Below, piece by piece: positions 24,945 through 33,956 of a stretch of DNA of 64,000 nt (position 1 is its first letter; each line of letters begins with the position of its first letter). This stretch comes from Robertmurraya_A mangrovi. GTDB taxonomy: Bacteria; Bacillota; Bacilli; Bacillales; Cytobacillaceae. The stretch is taken from assembly GCF_034427655.1 (NCBI RefSeq), contig NZ_JAXOFX010000013.1, positions 1 to 64,000 on the forward strand, written 5' to 3'. The position numbers and the translations under genes were made by a program. Under the pieces are notes generated by a model. That model worked only from the letters and a program-made list of their open reading frames with translations, searched no databases and was not told the origin of the DNA.

Positions 24945-26678
24945 TTAAAACAGCTCCTTGCATTTTGTATGAATTTCATGTGGCAAGAACGGATTTCCGT
25001 CATATTTTAAATGATTGTAGACTTTTTCTGCGTGTCCTACATTCATTTTTAAAATGTTTGCCAGTTGTCCAGTTGCATTGTTTTCAACAACAACAACCTT
25101 CTTAGCTGATTTAACAAGCGGTAGAATTTCATTAGTTGGGAACGGATGGATTAAGCGAATGTGAGCATGGTTCACTTTGATTCCATCTTTCTCAAGACGA
25201 GTCATTGCTTCTTCAATTGCACCACGAGTTGAGTTAAATCCAACTAGTAAAATATCAGCTTCTTCATGTGGAGCGTTAACATGAACTGGTGTATTGAACT
25301 TAAGGTTTTCAACTTTACGGAAACGCTTATCCATTTGAGCATTACGGTTAGCTGCAGACTCAGATGGTTTTCCTGTTTCATCATGCTCAACACCTGTAAC
25401 GTGGTGGATACCATGTTTCATACCAGGGATTACACGTGGTGAAACTCCATCTTCTGTCACTTCATAACGTTTGAAATAGCCTTTTCCATCAATTTCTGGA
25501 AGGTCACCAGAAGCTAATTTACCACGGCGAATTTCAACTTTATTTACATCTAAAGGTTCAACTGTTTGTTTACCTAAAGATAATTGTAAGTCTGTTAATA
25601 GGATAACTGGAACTTGATACTCCTCAGCAAGGTTAAATGCTTCAGCTGCATCATAGAATGCTTCTTCAACTGTACTTGGAGCCATAACGATTTTTGGAAT
25701 CTCTCCGTGAGTTCCATAAATCATAGCCATTAAGTCAGATTGCTCTTGTTTTGTAGGTAATCCAGTTGACGGACCTCCACGTTGTGTATCAACGATAACT
25801 AAAGGAGTTTCCGTAATACCTGATAAACCGATTGCTTCCATTTTTAATGAAAGACCAGGACCTGCAGAAGCAGTAATTGTACGAACACCTGCATAGTTAG
25901 CACCAATTGCCATTGTAGCAGCAGCAATTTCATCTTCTGTTTGGATTACTGTTCCACCTAGTGTAGGTAGCTTTTTAATTAAGTACTCCATAATTTCAGA
26001 AGCAGGAGTGATTGGGTATGCAGCCATGAAACGGCATCCAGCAGCTACAGCACCTAGTGCGATCGCATCGTTACCGATCATGAACATACGTTTTTTACCG
26101 TCTGCTTTATCTAATACCATTAAAGAGTTATCAGATAGTTTTTCCTTCATGAAGTCAAAACCAGCTTTAACTGCTTCCATGTTTTTATCAACAACTTGTT
26201 GACCTTTACGTCCAAAAATCTCTTGAACTACTTCTTCAAATACTTTAATATCAAGGTCTAAAACCGCACATGTAGCCCCAACAGCAACCATGTTCTTCAT
26301 TAAAGAAGTACCAAGCTCAGTAGCAAGATCCGTAAATGGAACCGCATACAATGTTGCATTTGTATCTTCTGGTTGAACTGGGTTAAATTTAGCGTCAGCA
26401 ATAATAACTCCATTGTCATGAAGTTCTTTATAGTTCAAATCTACTGTTTCTTGGTCAAACGCAACTAAAATATCAAGATCGTCTGAAATAGAACGAACTT
26501 CAGTCGTGCTTACGCGAATTTTGTTGTTAGTATGACCGCCTTTAATACGTGATGAAAAGTGGCGGTAACCATATAAGTAGTAGCCTAAACGATTCAGAGC
26601 AATAGAGAAGATTTCTCCAGTACTTTCAATACCTTCCCCTTGTTGCCCGCCAACTTTCCAAGAAAGTTGATTGATCAT
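24945..26678 (-). CDS. korA: 2-oxoacid:ferredoxin oxidoreductase, fused gamma-alpha subunit
   Basis: A 577-residue fusion of the gamma domain (about 1-180, KVGGQQGEGIESTGEIFSIA and the SRIKGGHTNNKIRVS segment) and the alpha domain (about 195-577, MIGNDAIALGAVAAGCRFMA, YPITPASEIMEYL). This gamma-alpha plus beta arrangement is normal for the Bacillus-type enzyme. It is absent from B. subtilis at this position as I recall, but common near miaB in other Bacillaceae. First gene of korAB, with a SigA promoter overlapped downstream by a cre-like site, suggesting CcpA repression on good carbon sources. Confidence 0.92.
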   Translation of the reverse strand: MINQLSWKVGGQQGEGIESTGEIFSIALNRLGYYLYGYRHFSSRIKGGHTNNKIRVSTTEVRSISDDLDILVAFDQETVDLNYKELHDNGVIIADAKFNPVQPEDTNATLYAVPFTDLATELGTSLMKNMVAVGATCAVLDLDIKVFEEVVQEIFGRKGQQVVDKNMEAVKAGFDFMKEKLSDNSLMVLDKADGKKRMFMIGNDAIALGAVAAGCRFMAAYPITPASEIMEYLIKKLPTLGGTVIQTEDEIAAATMAIGANYAGVRTITASAGPGLSLKMEAIGLSGITETPLVIVDTQRGGPSTGLPTKQEQSDLMAMIYGTHGEIPKIVMAPSTVEEAFYDAAEAFNLAEEYQVPVILLTDLQLSLGKQTVEPLDVNKVEIRRGKLASGDLPEIDGKGYFKRYEVTEDGVSPRVIPGMKHGIHHVTGVEHDETGKPSESAANRNAQMDKRFRKVENLKFNTPVHVNAPHEEADILLVGFNSTRGAIEEAMTRLEKDGIKVNHAHIRLIHPFPTNEILPLVKSAKKVVVVENNATGQLANILKMNVGHAEKVYNHLKYDGNPFLPHEIHTKCKELF

Positions 26679-26803
26679 GTCTTACACCCCTTTGGATACG
26701 TTAAGAAATATGTAAAAACGTTTTATTTGAATAAGTATAGTACTCTTACCTTCGCTTCCATAATAAACTAATGAATTAGCCACTTTTAGGAATTTTAGAT
26801 GGT

Positions 26804-26817
26804 ACTAAACGCTTTCA
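26804..26817. promoter_or_regulatory. cre-like site (CcpA) at the korAB start point
   Basis: On the minus strand TGAAAGCGTTTAGT matches TGWAARCGYTWNCW at 13 of 14 positions. It begins directly after the -10 box and so covers the expected transcription start, a typical place for repression. Confidence 0.6.
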
Positions 26818-26846
26818 ATTCTAGACCTATGTGGTAAAAAAAGCAA
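26818..26846 (-). promoter_or_regulatory. korAB promoter (SigA)
   Basis: The minus strand has TTGCTT (26846-26841), a 17-base spacer and TAGAAT (26823-26818), giving a leader of about 130 bases. The remaining upstream sequence to 26990 shows no other signal. Confidence 0.6.
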
Positions 26847-26993
26847 CCCTTTATGCGCATTTATTGGCGAAAATATGAATATTTTTTTATTTTTTGAAAT
26901 ATAGTAGATAAGTTTGATAATTCTAGCTTTCTCTTAAACTACCTTTATAAATGTATCCACGTTCTCCATAGTGCTTTCCATTATTTTCCCTAA

Positions 26994-27030
26994 CAAAAAA
27001 ATACCTGTCTACTAGGGTAGCAAACAGGTA
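26994..27030 (-). terminator. terminator of spoVS
   Basis: TACCTGT and ACAGGTA pair with inner CTAC/GTAG pairing, followed on the minus strand by TTTTTTTG. Confidence 0.8.
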
Positions 27031-27049
27031 CCTTCTTAACCATTGTGTC

Positions 27050-27310
27050 TTATCTTGGCTCTACGATTAATTTGATAGCTGTACGTTCTTCCCCATCAAT
27101 CTGAATATCTGTAAATGCTGGGATACAAATTAAATCAACTCCGCTAGGTGCTACAAACCCTCTTGCGATCGCTACTGCCTTCACCGCTTGATTTAATGCA
27201 CCCGCTCCAATCGCTTGGATTTCCGCAGCACCTCTTTCGCGCAGAACCCCCGCAAGCGCACCAGCTACAGAATTAGGATTAGATTTTGCTGAAACTTTTA
27301 ATATTTCCAT
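27050..27310 (-). CDS. spoVS: stage V sporulation protein S
   Basis: An 86-residue Alba-like protein, almost invariant in spore formers. It affects septation, coat assembly and programmed steps in B. subtilis, and probably binds nucleic acid. The sequence MEILKVSAKSNPNSVAGALA and the GVDLICIPAFTDIQIDGEER segment are diagnostic, and length 86 is exact for the family. GGAGGAG lies upstream of the ATG. It stands alone with its own terminator. A SigH-like promoter is seen about 80-105 bases upstream. Confidence 0.96.
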   Translation of the reverse strand: MEILKVSAKSNPNSVAGALAGVLRERGAAEIQAIGAGALNQAVKAVAIARGFVAPSGVDLICIPAFTDIQIDGEERTAIKLIVEPR

Positions 27311-27387
27311 TCCTAGCTCCTCCTTGTTTAACCCCTCCTGATGTTCTCGTTTTGAACAAGTCAGGTATATATGATTCCATTGTTACT

Positions 27388-27415
27388 ATATTCGCAAATG
27401 AAATCACATATTCCA
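27388..27415 (-). promoter_or_regulatory. candidate SigH promoter of spoVS
   Basis: On the minus strand TGGAATAT (27415-27408) and GCGAATAT (27395-27388) resemble the SigH -35 (RAGGAWWT) and -10 (GAAT core) at plausible spacing. Early SigH control is known for B. subtilis spoVS. Confidence 0.4.
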
Positions 27416-27514
27416 GCTTGGACAAAAAAATGGAAATTTTGTGGCTGAAATTTTTTTCAAGTTGAAGCTAAGTAACAGCCACTTTAGTGAAGAAATTAGC
27501 CAGTAGAAACCTAA

Positions 27515-27540
27515 AGAAGCCTCCAAATGGAAGGCTTCTC
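27515..27540 (-). terminator. terminator of ymdB
   Basis: AGAAGCCTTCC and GGAGGCTTCT form the stem on the minus strand, followed by TTAGGTTTC. Confidence 0.7.
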
Positions 27541-27554
27541 TGATTATTTCCATA

Positions 27555-28352
27555 TTAAAAAGTTAAAGGCTGATCATCATTAATTAAAATTCGCTCAATT
27601 TTCTTAGCTAGACCTGTTTTCTTATTCAGCTCTATATAAACCCCATTCAACTGATTACGACCTGTTTTAGGCACTTCAAAACGCACAGGTAGATTGTTTA
27701 TAAATCTTTTAATAACAGCTTCCTTCTCTACTCCTAAAATACCGTCATATGGACCTGTCATTCCTGCATCAGAAATATAAGCGGTACCACCTGGTAAAAT
27801 TCGATTGTCAGCCGTTTGAACATGTGTATGGGTACCAACTACAGCTGATACTCTTCCGTCCAAATACCACCCCATAGCTTGCTTCTCACTTGTTGCCTCA
27901 CCATGGAAGTCTACAAAAATAATGGGAGTACGTTTTCTAGCCTCTGCAATCAGCTCATCTGCTTTTTTAAACGGGCAATCACTTGGCTGCATAAACGTAC
28001 GTCCTTGTAAGCTAATAACAGCCACTTCATCCTCATTCATTTTGAGATAAACGATTCCCTTCCCGGGATTCTCCTCTGGAAAGTTGGCGGGCCTCACCAT
28101 ATATTTAGCATCGTCAATAAATTCAAAAATCTCTCGATTATCCCAAGTATGATTTCCAAGTGTGACAGCTTGTGCCCCTACTTCAAGAAACCCTCGATAA
28201 ATCTCGCTCGTAATCCCTTTTCCACCCGCAGCATTTTCCCCATTAATAATCGTTACTTGCGGACGATACTTTTCTTTTAACTTTGGAACATATTCACGTA
28301 CCATATCTCGTCCAGGTGATCCAACTACATCACCGATAAATAAAATATTCAT
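27555..28352 (-). CDS. ymdB: YmdB, calcineurin-like metallophosphodiesterase
   Basis: A 265-residue phosphodiesterase that in B. subtilis hydrolyses 2',3'-cAMP and controls the switch between motile and biofilm states. Metal-ligand motifs are visible in order: MNILFIGDVVGSPGRD (Asp 8), INGENAAGGKG, LGNHTWDN (His/Asn), VDFHGEATSEK and GTHTHVQTADNRIL. The ribosome site is GGAAGGAAG. It is downstream of rny, the gene order of B. subtilis, but separated from it by a terminator and a palindromic repeat. Confidence 0.94.
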   Translation of the reverse strand: MNILFIGDVVGSPGRDMVREYVPKLKEKYRPQVTIINGENAAGGKGITSEIYRGFLEVGAQAVTLGNHTWDNREIFEFIDDAKYMVRPANFPEENPGKGIVYLKMNEDEVAVISLQGRTFMQPSDCPFKKADELIAEARKRTPIIFVDFHGEATSEKQAMGWYLDGRVSAVVGTHTHVQTADNRILPGGTAYISDAGMTGPYDGILGVEKEAVIKRFINNLPVRFEVPKTGRNQLNGVYIELNKKTGLAKKIERILINDDQPLTF

Positions 28353-28492
28353 TTGTACTTCCTTCCTAACTATGTAAATTTACTAAAGTAATCATTGTTT
28401 TATCAGGTTAATATGTCCTTATTTAATTGTAACACATTGATTGATGATTCTATACAGTCTGGATTGGCTTTGTTAAAGTATGATTTTCAGAA

Positions 28493-28613
28493 CAAAAGCG
28501 CAAGCGCCTCGATCAGCCCCGACAAGCAAATGTTCTTCAACCCTAAAAGTCTGCCTTTCGACTTTTAGGGTTGAAGGTTATTTGTCCTCGAGGGGCTAGG
28601 CGCTGGAGCTGGA
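28493..28613. repeat. palindromic repeat family B (about 120 bp), single copy
   Basis: A nested palindrome between rny and ymdB. The inner stem is a perfect 17-bp hairpin (28535-28551 with 28560-28576, 8-base loop). Outer stems are AGCGCCT/AGGCGCT and AGCCCC/GGGGCT, and it ends GGCGCTGGAGCTGGAC. Sequences of this kind (GCGCAAGCGCC ... GAGGGGCTAGGCGCTGGAGC) recur in many Bacillaceae genomes as I recall. No open frame of note. Confidence 0.8.
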
Positions 28614-28680
28614 CGGGGACACTCAATGTTAAAGAGTTATCCACAATGCGAAGAATTTTATAAATTCCTATACGACAAAA

Positions 28681-28713
28681 AAATAAAGCAGTGCACAATG
28701 CACCGCTTTATTT
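28681..28713 (-). terminator. terminator overlapping the rny stop codon
   Basis: AATAAAGCGGTGCA and TGCACTGCTTTATT form a 14-bp stem followed by TTTTTT. The 5' arm includes the end of rny. Confidence 0.88.
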
Positions 28714-30273
28714 TGCATATTCAACAGCTCTCGTTTCACGAATAACTGTAACTTTAATATGACCTGGATAGTCAAGTTCTTCTTCGATTTTCTTTCGAAT
28801 ATCCCTTGCTAATCGGTGTGCTTCTAAATCGTCAATTTGCTCCGGCTTAACCATAATACGAACTTCACGACCAGCCTGGATTGCAAAGGACTTTTCAACA
28901 CCATCATAGGATTCAGAAATCTCTTCAAGTTTTTCTAGACGACGAATATAATTTTCAAGTGTTTCACGTCTTGCTCCTGGTCTAGCTGCTGATAGAGCAT
29001 CTGCAGCTGCAACAAGAACAGCAATAACTGAAGTTGGTTCTGTATCTCCATGGTGAGAAGCAATACTATTAATTACAACTGGATGTTCTTTATATTTTGT
29101 TGCAAGTTCAACACCAATTTCTACGTGGCTTCCTTCTACTTCATGGTCAATGGCTTTACCAATGTCATGTAGTAATCCAGCACGACGAGCTAATGTCTCG
29201 TCTTCACCAAGTTCTGCTGCCAATAATCCTGCTAATTGAGCAACTTCCATTGAATGTTTAAGAACGTTTTGACCATAACTTGTACGGAACTTTAAGCGAC
29301 CGAGAATCTTAATAAGATCTGGGTGAAGTCCATGAACTCCAACTTCAAAAGTAGTTTGTTCACCAATTTCACGAATATGCTCATCCACTTCACGGCGCGC
29401 CTTATCAACCATTTCCTCAATGCGAGCTGGATGGATACGTCCATCCTGAACAAGCTTCTCTAATGCTAGACGAGCTGTTTCTCTACGGATTGGATCAAAT
29501 CCTGATAAAATAACCGCTTCCGGAGTATCATCAATGATTAAATCAATACCTGTTAGAGTCTCGAGAGTACGAATATTACGACCTTCACGACCGATAATAC
29601 GACCCTTCATTTCATCATTTGGTAAAGTTACAACTGATACCGTCGTCTCTGCAACATGATCAGCTGCGCATCTCTGGATTGCTAGTGACAAGACTTCTTT
29701 CGCTTTCTTATCCGCTTCCTCTTTAGCTCTATTTTCACTCTCTTTTATCATTAAAGCGACGTCATGAGCTAACTCCTGCTCCATACGATCTAAAATGATG
29801 GACTTTGCCTCATCGCGAGTTAAGCCTGAGATCCGTTCGAGCTCCGCTTTTTGCGTTTTTACGATCTCGTCCACTTTGCTTTCCATCTCTTCAATATGCT
29901 GTTGTCTTTTGTTAAGAGAATCGTCCCTCTTTTCTAAAAGTGCTTCACGTTTATCTAAAGATTCATCTTTTCTATCAAGATTTTCCTCTTTTTGTAGTAA
30001 ACGATTTTCTTGTTTTTGCAGTTCACTTCTTCGATCACGCACTTCACGTTCAGCTTCTGTACGAAGCTTGTGAATTTCATCCTTCGCTTCAAGCAAAGCT
30101 TCTTTTTTCAAAGATTCTGCTTCACGTTTAGCATCCTCTAGAATTTGCTCTGCTGCACTCTTAGCGCCAGTAATTTTTGCTTCAGAAAAGGATTTACGAA
30201 CAAAATAGCCAACAACTGCACCGACGAATAGGCCAAGCAAAATGGAGATGATTTCGAAAATACCAATACCCAT
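28708..30273 (-). CDS. rny: ribonuclease Y
   Basis: A 521-residue membrane-anchored endoribonuclease that starts bulk mRNA decay in Bacillus. Residues 1-25 are the membrane anchor. About 30-190 is a long charged coiled coil (repeated KREAESLKKEALLEAKDE-type heptads). The KH domain is near 210-270 (MKGRIIGREGRNIRTLETLT) and the HD domain holds LLHDIGKAIDHE. Two ATGs occur in a row; the second (30273) is 7 bases from GGAGG and is preferred, the first gives one more Met. It has a consensus promoter and a strong terminator, so it is largely its own unit. Confidence 0.96.
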   Translation of the reverse strand: MGIGIFEIISILLGLFVGAVVGYFVRKSFSEAKITGAKSAAEQILEDAKREAESLKKEALLEAKDEIHKLRTEAEREVRDRRSELQKQENRLLQKEENLDRKDESLDKREALLEKRDDSLNKRQQHIEEMESKVDEIVKTQKAELERISGLTRDEAKSIILDRMEQELAHDVALMIKESENRAKEEADKKAKEVLSLAIQRCAADHVAETTVSVVTLPNDEMKGRIIGREGRNIRTLETLTGIDLIIDDTPEAVILSGFDPIRRETARLALEKLVQDGRIHPARIEEMVDKARREVDEHIREIGEQTTFEVGVHGLHPDLIKILGRLKFRTSYGQNVLKHSMEVAQLAGLLAAELGEDETLARRAGLLHDIGKAIDHEVEGSHVEIGVELATKYKEHPVVINSIASHHGDTEPTSVIAVLVAAADALSAARPGARRETLENYIRRLEKLEEISESYDGVEKSFAIQAGREVRIMVKPEQIDDLEAHRLARDIRKKIEEELDYPGHIKVTVIRETRAVEYAK

Positions 30274-30402
30274 CATTACACCTCCTCTTGCTATGAACTT
30301 TTTGTTACGTTTTCTAAAGTGTCAGCATGTACATTGTCAACATACAACCCTTAGGCTTTTTAAACGTTTTAATAATCATAAAAATGTAAAATATACATAT
30401 TA

Positions 30403-30431
30403 ATTGTAAAGCTGTGTATTTTTATTGTCAA
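30403..30431 (-). promoter_or_regulatory. rny promoter (SigA)
   Basis: TTGACA (30431-30426), a 17-base spacer and TACAAT (30408-30403) on the minus strand, giving a leader of about 125 bases. The remaining sequence up to the recA terminator shows nothing notable. Confidence 0.8.
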
Positions 30432-30574
30432 GGGTTTGTCCCATCAGTCTTTTAGCTAAAAACTTGTATTTCAGACTTTTAATCAGGATATTCCTCATTT
30501 TAGTAAACAATCCAGAAAGAAATAGTAATACAAATCATATTTTAATAGTATCTTCTCCAACTATTCCTACTAAT

Positions 30575-30611
30575 AAAAAAACAGCAAAGCACTAGACTTA
30601 GCTGTTTTTTC
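30575..30611 (-). terminator. terminator of recA
   Basis: GCTGTTTTTT and AAAAAACAGC flank the hairpin (AGCTAAGTC/GCTTTGCT pairing inside) and end in a T-run on the minus strand. Confidence 0.82.
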
Positions 30612-30617
30612 TACAAA

Positions 30618-31658
30618 TTAATCTATTAACTCAAACTCTTCTTGATCTTCTTCATCGCTAATGGTCTTTACTCCATCTAGACCATAGTGCGCGCGAATTT
30701 TCTGTTGAATTTCTAAACGAATCTCTGGATTTTCCTTTAAGAATAGTTTAGCATTTTCACGACCTTGACCTAGACGCTCATCATTATAAGAGTACCAAGA
30801 ACCGCTTTTTTGAACGATGTCGATTTCAGAGCCTAAATCGATAATTTCTCCCTCTTTAGAAACCCCTTCACCGTACATGATATCTACTTCAGCCACACGG
30901 AATGGTGGTGCTACTTTGTTTTTTACTACCTTAATCTTTGTTTTGTTTCCAACCATTTCGTTTCCTTGTTTCAACGTTTCAGCACGACGAACTTCTAAAC
31001 GTACAGAAGAGTAGAATTTCAATGCACGTCCACCAGGAGTTGTTTCTGGGTTTCCAAACATAACTCCTACTTTTTCACGAATTTGGTTAATGAAAATAGC
31101 AATCGTCTTCGATTTATTGATTGCACCTGATAGTTTACGAAGTGCTTGAGACATTAGACGTGCTTGAAGACCAACGTGTGAGTCTCCCATTTCCCCTTCA
31201 ATCTCTGCTTTTGGTACAAGAGCAGCAACCGAGTCAATGACTAGAATGTCTACTGCACCACTTCGTACAAGTGCTTCAGCAATTTCTAAAGCCTGTTCTC
31301 CTGTATCTGGTTGAGAAAGAAGTAGTTCATCAATGTTAACTCCTACTTTTTGAGCATAATCAGGGTCTAATGCGTGCTCAGCATCAATAAATGCTGCTTG
31401 GCCTCCGTTTGCTTGAACTTCAGCAATAGCATGTAGAGCCACAGTCGTTTTACCTGAACTTTCAGGTCCATAGATTTCGATAATACGTCCACGTGGATAT
31501 CCACCTACCCCAAGAGCTGTGTCCAACGCTAATGATCCACTTGGTGAAGTAGAGATTTGACGGTCTGTTTGCTCTCCAAGCTTCATGATGGATCCTTTAC
31601 CAAATTGCTTTTCTATCTGTTTCAACGCCATTTCAAGGGCTGCTTGACGATCACTCAC
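30618..31658 (-). CDS. recA: recombinase RecA
   Basis: A 346-residue strand-exchange protein and SOS co-protease. Walker A is GPESSGKT (64-71), Walker B is VDILVIDSVAALVP, with the L2 region MSQALRKLSGAINKSKTI and the QIREKVGVMFGNPETTPGG segment. The acidic C-terminal tail (SDEEDQEEFELID) is usual. AAGGAGG precedes the ATG. It lies downstream of cinA, the conserved cinA-recA order, but has its own promoter and a LexA box. Confidence 0.98.
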   Translation of the reverse strand: MSDRQAALEMALKQIEKQFGKGSIMKLGEQTDRQISTSPSGSLALDTALGVGGYPRGRIIEIYGPESSGKTTVALHAIAEVQANGGQAAFIDAEHALDPDYAQKVGVNIDELLLSQPDTGEQALEIAEALVRSGAVDILVIDSVAALVPKAEIEGEMGDSHVGLQARLMSQALRKLSGAINKSKTIAIFINQIREKVGVMFGNPETTPGGRALKFYSSVRLEVRRAETLKQGNEMVGNKTKIKVVKNKVAPPFRVAEVDIMYGEGVSKEGEIIDLGSEIDIVQKSGSWYSYNDERLGQGRENAKLFLKENPEIRLEIQQKIRAHYGLDGVKTISDEEDQEEFELID

Positions 31659-31724
31659 ACAATTTCCTCCTTATATGAAACGAATATACTTTTTGAATTC
31701 GTTATCTGCTTATAATCTATCTTT

Positions 31725-31753
31725 ACTATAACTGTTTTTTTATTGTTTGTCGA
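31725..31753 (-). promoter_or_regulatory. recA promoter (SigA)
   Basis: TCGACA (31753-31748), a 17-base spacer and TATAGT (31730-31725) on the minus strand. Confidence 0.7.
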
Positions 31754-31762
31754 GCAAAAAAT

Positions 31763-31776
31763 CGAACATTCATTCG
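31763..31776. promoter_or_regulatory. LexA/DinR box upstream of recA
   Basis: On the minus strand CGAATGAATGTTCG matches CGAAC-N4-GTTCG with one change, the same change (CGAAT...GTTCG) found in the B. subtilis recA box. It lies just upstream of the -35. Confidence 0.85.
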
Positions 31777-31925
31777 TTTTTTTTAGAGTTGCTAGGAATG
31801 CTTAAAACTAGATTTTCTCTTAGTAGAAAAACTAGTTTTAACACTCATGAATAGTCTTAAAATAGACATTTCACTGTATTGACTGAAATTTTTCCGGCAA
31901 GAAAAGATAAAATCTAATGAAAATA

Positions 31926-31963
31926 AAAATCACAACATACACGAATGAGTATCTTGTGATTTT
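31926..31963 (-). terminator. terminator of pgsA-cinA
   Basis: AAAATCACAA and TTGTGATTTT form a 10-bp outer stem, with inner pairing of GATACTCATTCG and CGTGTATG. The stretch between here and the LexA box holds nothing else recognisable. Confidence 0.7.
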
Positions 31964-31985
31964 CATCTCTATCCACTATACATAA

Positions 31986-33218
31986 TTATGACAACATTTT
32001 TAAGAGTAAATGACTACCATGTTTGACTGCACGAATTCGGTTCTGCTCTCTTGAACCGCCAAAGATAAACTTCTCAACTTTCGTTTTACCTTTTATTGAA
32101 ACTCCAATATAAACGGTCCCTACAGGCTTGCCTTCCAATTCACCAGGACCAGCAACACCTGTAAAGCTAATTCCTACATCTGCATCTAATAGTTCACGAA
32201 CATTTTCAGCAAGTTCAGAGGCACAGGCTTCACTTACTACACCTTGTTTAGCAATGGTTACTTTACTAACCTTTAAAACTTTTTCTTTTACCTCGTTTGT
32301 ATAGCAAACAACTCCACCTTTTAATATGTTCCCCGCACCTGGAAAATGGGTGAACTGCTGCTGGAACATTCCTCCTGTTAAGCTTTCTGCACAGGCAAGG
32401 GTTAGATCCAACTGTTGTAACTTCTTGAAAAGCTCTTCCATTAGAGAAGTTTGATCGTAACCGTAAAAATAGTCCCCTACTCGGTCAAAAATTTTCTTTT
32501 CTACTTCATCTATCAAACTACTAGCTACATCAGGTAAAGAATGCTTAGCGGTTAGCCTAAGGGTGACTTCACCGTCTGAAGCTAATGGCGCAATAGTAGG
32601 ATTCTTCTGTTCATCAATCAAATCCTCGATTTCCGTTTCAAGTGTAGCTTCTCCAATTCCAAAGAAGCGGAGAACTCGAGAGAAAATCTGTTCATTTGAA
32701 TCTAACTTCCCTAATAGTGCTGCTTGTCCATATTGCAAGAACATCGGCTCCATTTCTTTAGGTGGCCCTGGCAACAGCATATAGCTATGGGTATCGGTTG
32801 AAAGTAGCATTCCCGGTGCCATACCATGGTCATTCTGCAGCACTAGTGATCCCTCTAATATAAGTGCTTGCTTACGGTTATTGTCTGTCATCAACCGGTT
32901 CGTTTTTTTAAAATAGTTTTCAATAGAAGTAAGCGCATATTCATCGAGAACGAGCTTCTTCCCTAAATGATTTGCAATTGTCTCTTTCGTTAAATCATCC
33001 TTAGTCGGTCCAAGACCACCAGTAAAAATTATTAAATTCGACCTCGATTCAGCTATTTCTAATACAGATCTAAGTCGGTCTGGATTATCACCCACAACTG
33101 TATGATGGTAAACATTTATTCCAATTTCAGCTAATTGCTGGGATAAAAATTTGGCATTCGTATTTACAATTTGCCCGAGAAGAAGCTCGGATCCAACTGC
33201 GATAATTTCTGCATTCAT
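31986..33218 (-). CDS. cinA: CinA, competence-damage inducible protein
   Basis: A 410-residue protein with an N-terminal molybdopterin-binding-like (COG1058) domain (1-170: AEIIAVGSELLLGQIVNTNA, FTGGLGPTKDDLTKE) and a C-terminal CinA/PncC domain (about 250-405: LACAESLTGGMFQQQFT, GISFTGVAGPGELEGKPVGTVYIG). The family has ADP-ribose pyrophosphatase and nicotinamide-nucleotide amidase activities. It follows pgsA by 18 bases and precedes recA. Starts with ATG after a GGCGG-type site. Confidence 0.94.
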   Translation of the reverse strand: MNAEIIAVGSELLLGQIVNTNAKFLSQQLAEIGINVYHHTVVGDNPDRLRSVLEIAESRSNLIIFTGGLGPTKDDLTKETIANHLGKKLVLDEYALTSIENYFKKTNRLMTDNNRKQALILEGSLVLQNDHGMAPGMLLSTDTHSYMLLPGPPKEMEPMFLQYGQAALLGKLDSNEQIFSRVLRFFGIGEATLETEIEDLIDEQKNPTIAPLASDGEVTLRLTAKHSLPDVASSLIDEVEKKIFDRVGDYFYGYDQTSLMEELFKKLQQLDLTLACAESLTGGMFQQQFTHFPGAGNILKGGVVCYTNEVKEKVLKVSKVTIAKQGVVSEACASELAENVRELLDADVGISFTGVAGPGELEGKPVGTVYIGVSIKGKTKVEKFIFGGSREQNRIRAVKHGSHLLLKMLS

Positions 33219-33236
33219 GTAAAAACCGCCTTCAAA

Positions 33237-33815
33237 TTATTTTGAATGAATGAAAGAATGTCTGTTTTTATAAAAATAATCCCATCCTGACCAAATCGTA
33301 AAGAACAATGCAACCCATAGAGAAATCATATCAAACGGGATCGAAATTAATTCAAAAATGATGTTATGTAATAATAAAGCGGATATGGCTACAATTTGAG
33401 CCCAAGTTTTAATTTTTCCTAATTGGTTTGCGGCAACAACTTCTCCCTCACCTGCTAGAACAAGTCGTAATCCGGTTACAGCAAATTCACGACTAATAAT
33501 AATAATCACAATCCAAGATGGAGCTAGCTGCATTTCCACTAAAATAATTAGAGCAGCAGATACTAATAATTTATCTGCTAGAGGATCTAAAAATTTCCCT
33601 AGATTTGTAACAAGGTTGTATTTTCTAGCGTAATATCCGTCAACCCAGTCCGTTGAAGCGGCTATAATAAAAATTAATGCTGCAATAAAATGTGCAACTG
33701 GTAAAGTTACACCTAACAACCTCAAATCCCCCCAAGAAAAGGGATCGAAAACAATGATCATAAATAATGGTATGAGAAAAATACGAGATATCGTTATCTT
33801 ATTTGGTAAGTTCAT
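33237..33815 (-). CDS. pgsA: CDP-diacylglycerol-glycerol-3-phosphate 3-phosphatidyltransferase
   Basis: A 192-residue membrane enzyme making phosphatidylglycerol phosphate, the committed step to acidic phospholipids. The CDP-alcohol transferase motif D-x2-DG-x2-AR-x8-G-x3-D-x3-D spans residues 56-81 (DWVDGYYARKYNLVTNLGKF, then LDPLAD). About five membrane segments surround it. It is followed closely by cinA and preceded by rodZ, the Bacillus order. Confidence 0.96.
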   Translation of the reverse strand: MNLPNKITISRIFLIPLFMIIVFDPFSWGDLRLLGVTLPVAHFIAALIFIIAASTDWVDGYYARKYNLVTNLGKFLDPLADKLLVSAALIILVEMQLAPSWIVIIIISREFAVTGLRLVLAGEGEVVAANQLGKIKTWAQIVAISALLLHNIIFELISIPFDMISLWVALFFTIWSGWDYFYKNRHSFIHSK

Positions 33816-33926
33816 TAATCTATTTCCTCCAAAAGCCTACAATTATATATATGAAGGCTGTTTTCTCAATATTAGGTTCTTAATTTCCATCGGACCATAA
33901 AAAGTTATGTATAAAGACCTAACGTG

Positions 33927-33956
33927 AAAAAATAGTCATCTAATAAAGATGACTAT
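33927..33956 (-). terminator. terminator abutting the rodZ stop codon
   Basis: ATAGTCATCT and AGATGACTAT form a 10-bp stem followed by TTTTTTC on the minus strand, starting one base after the TAG. Confidence 0.85.
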
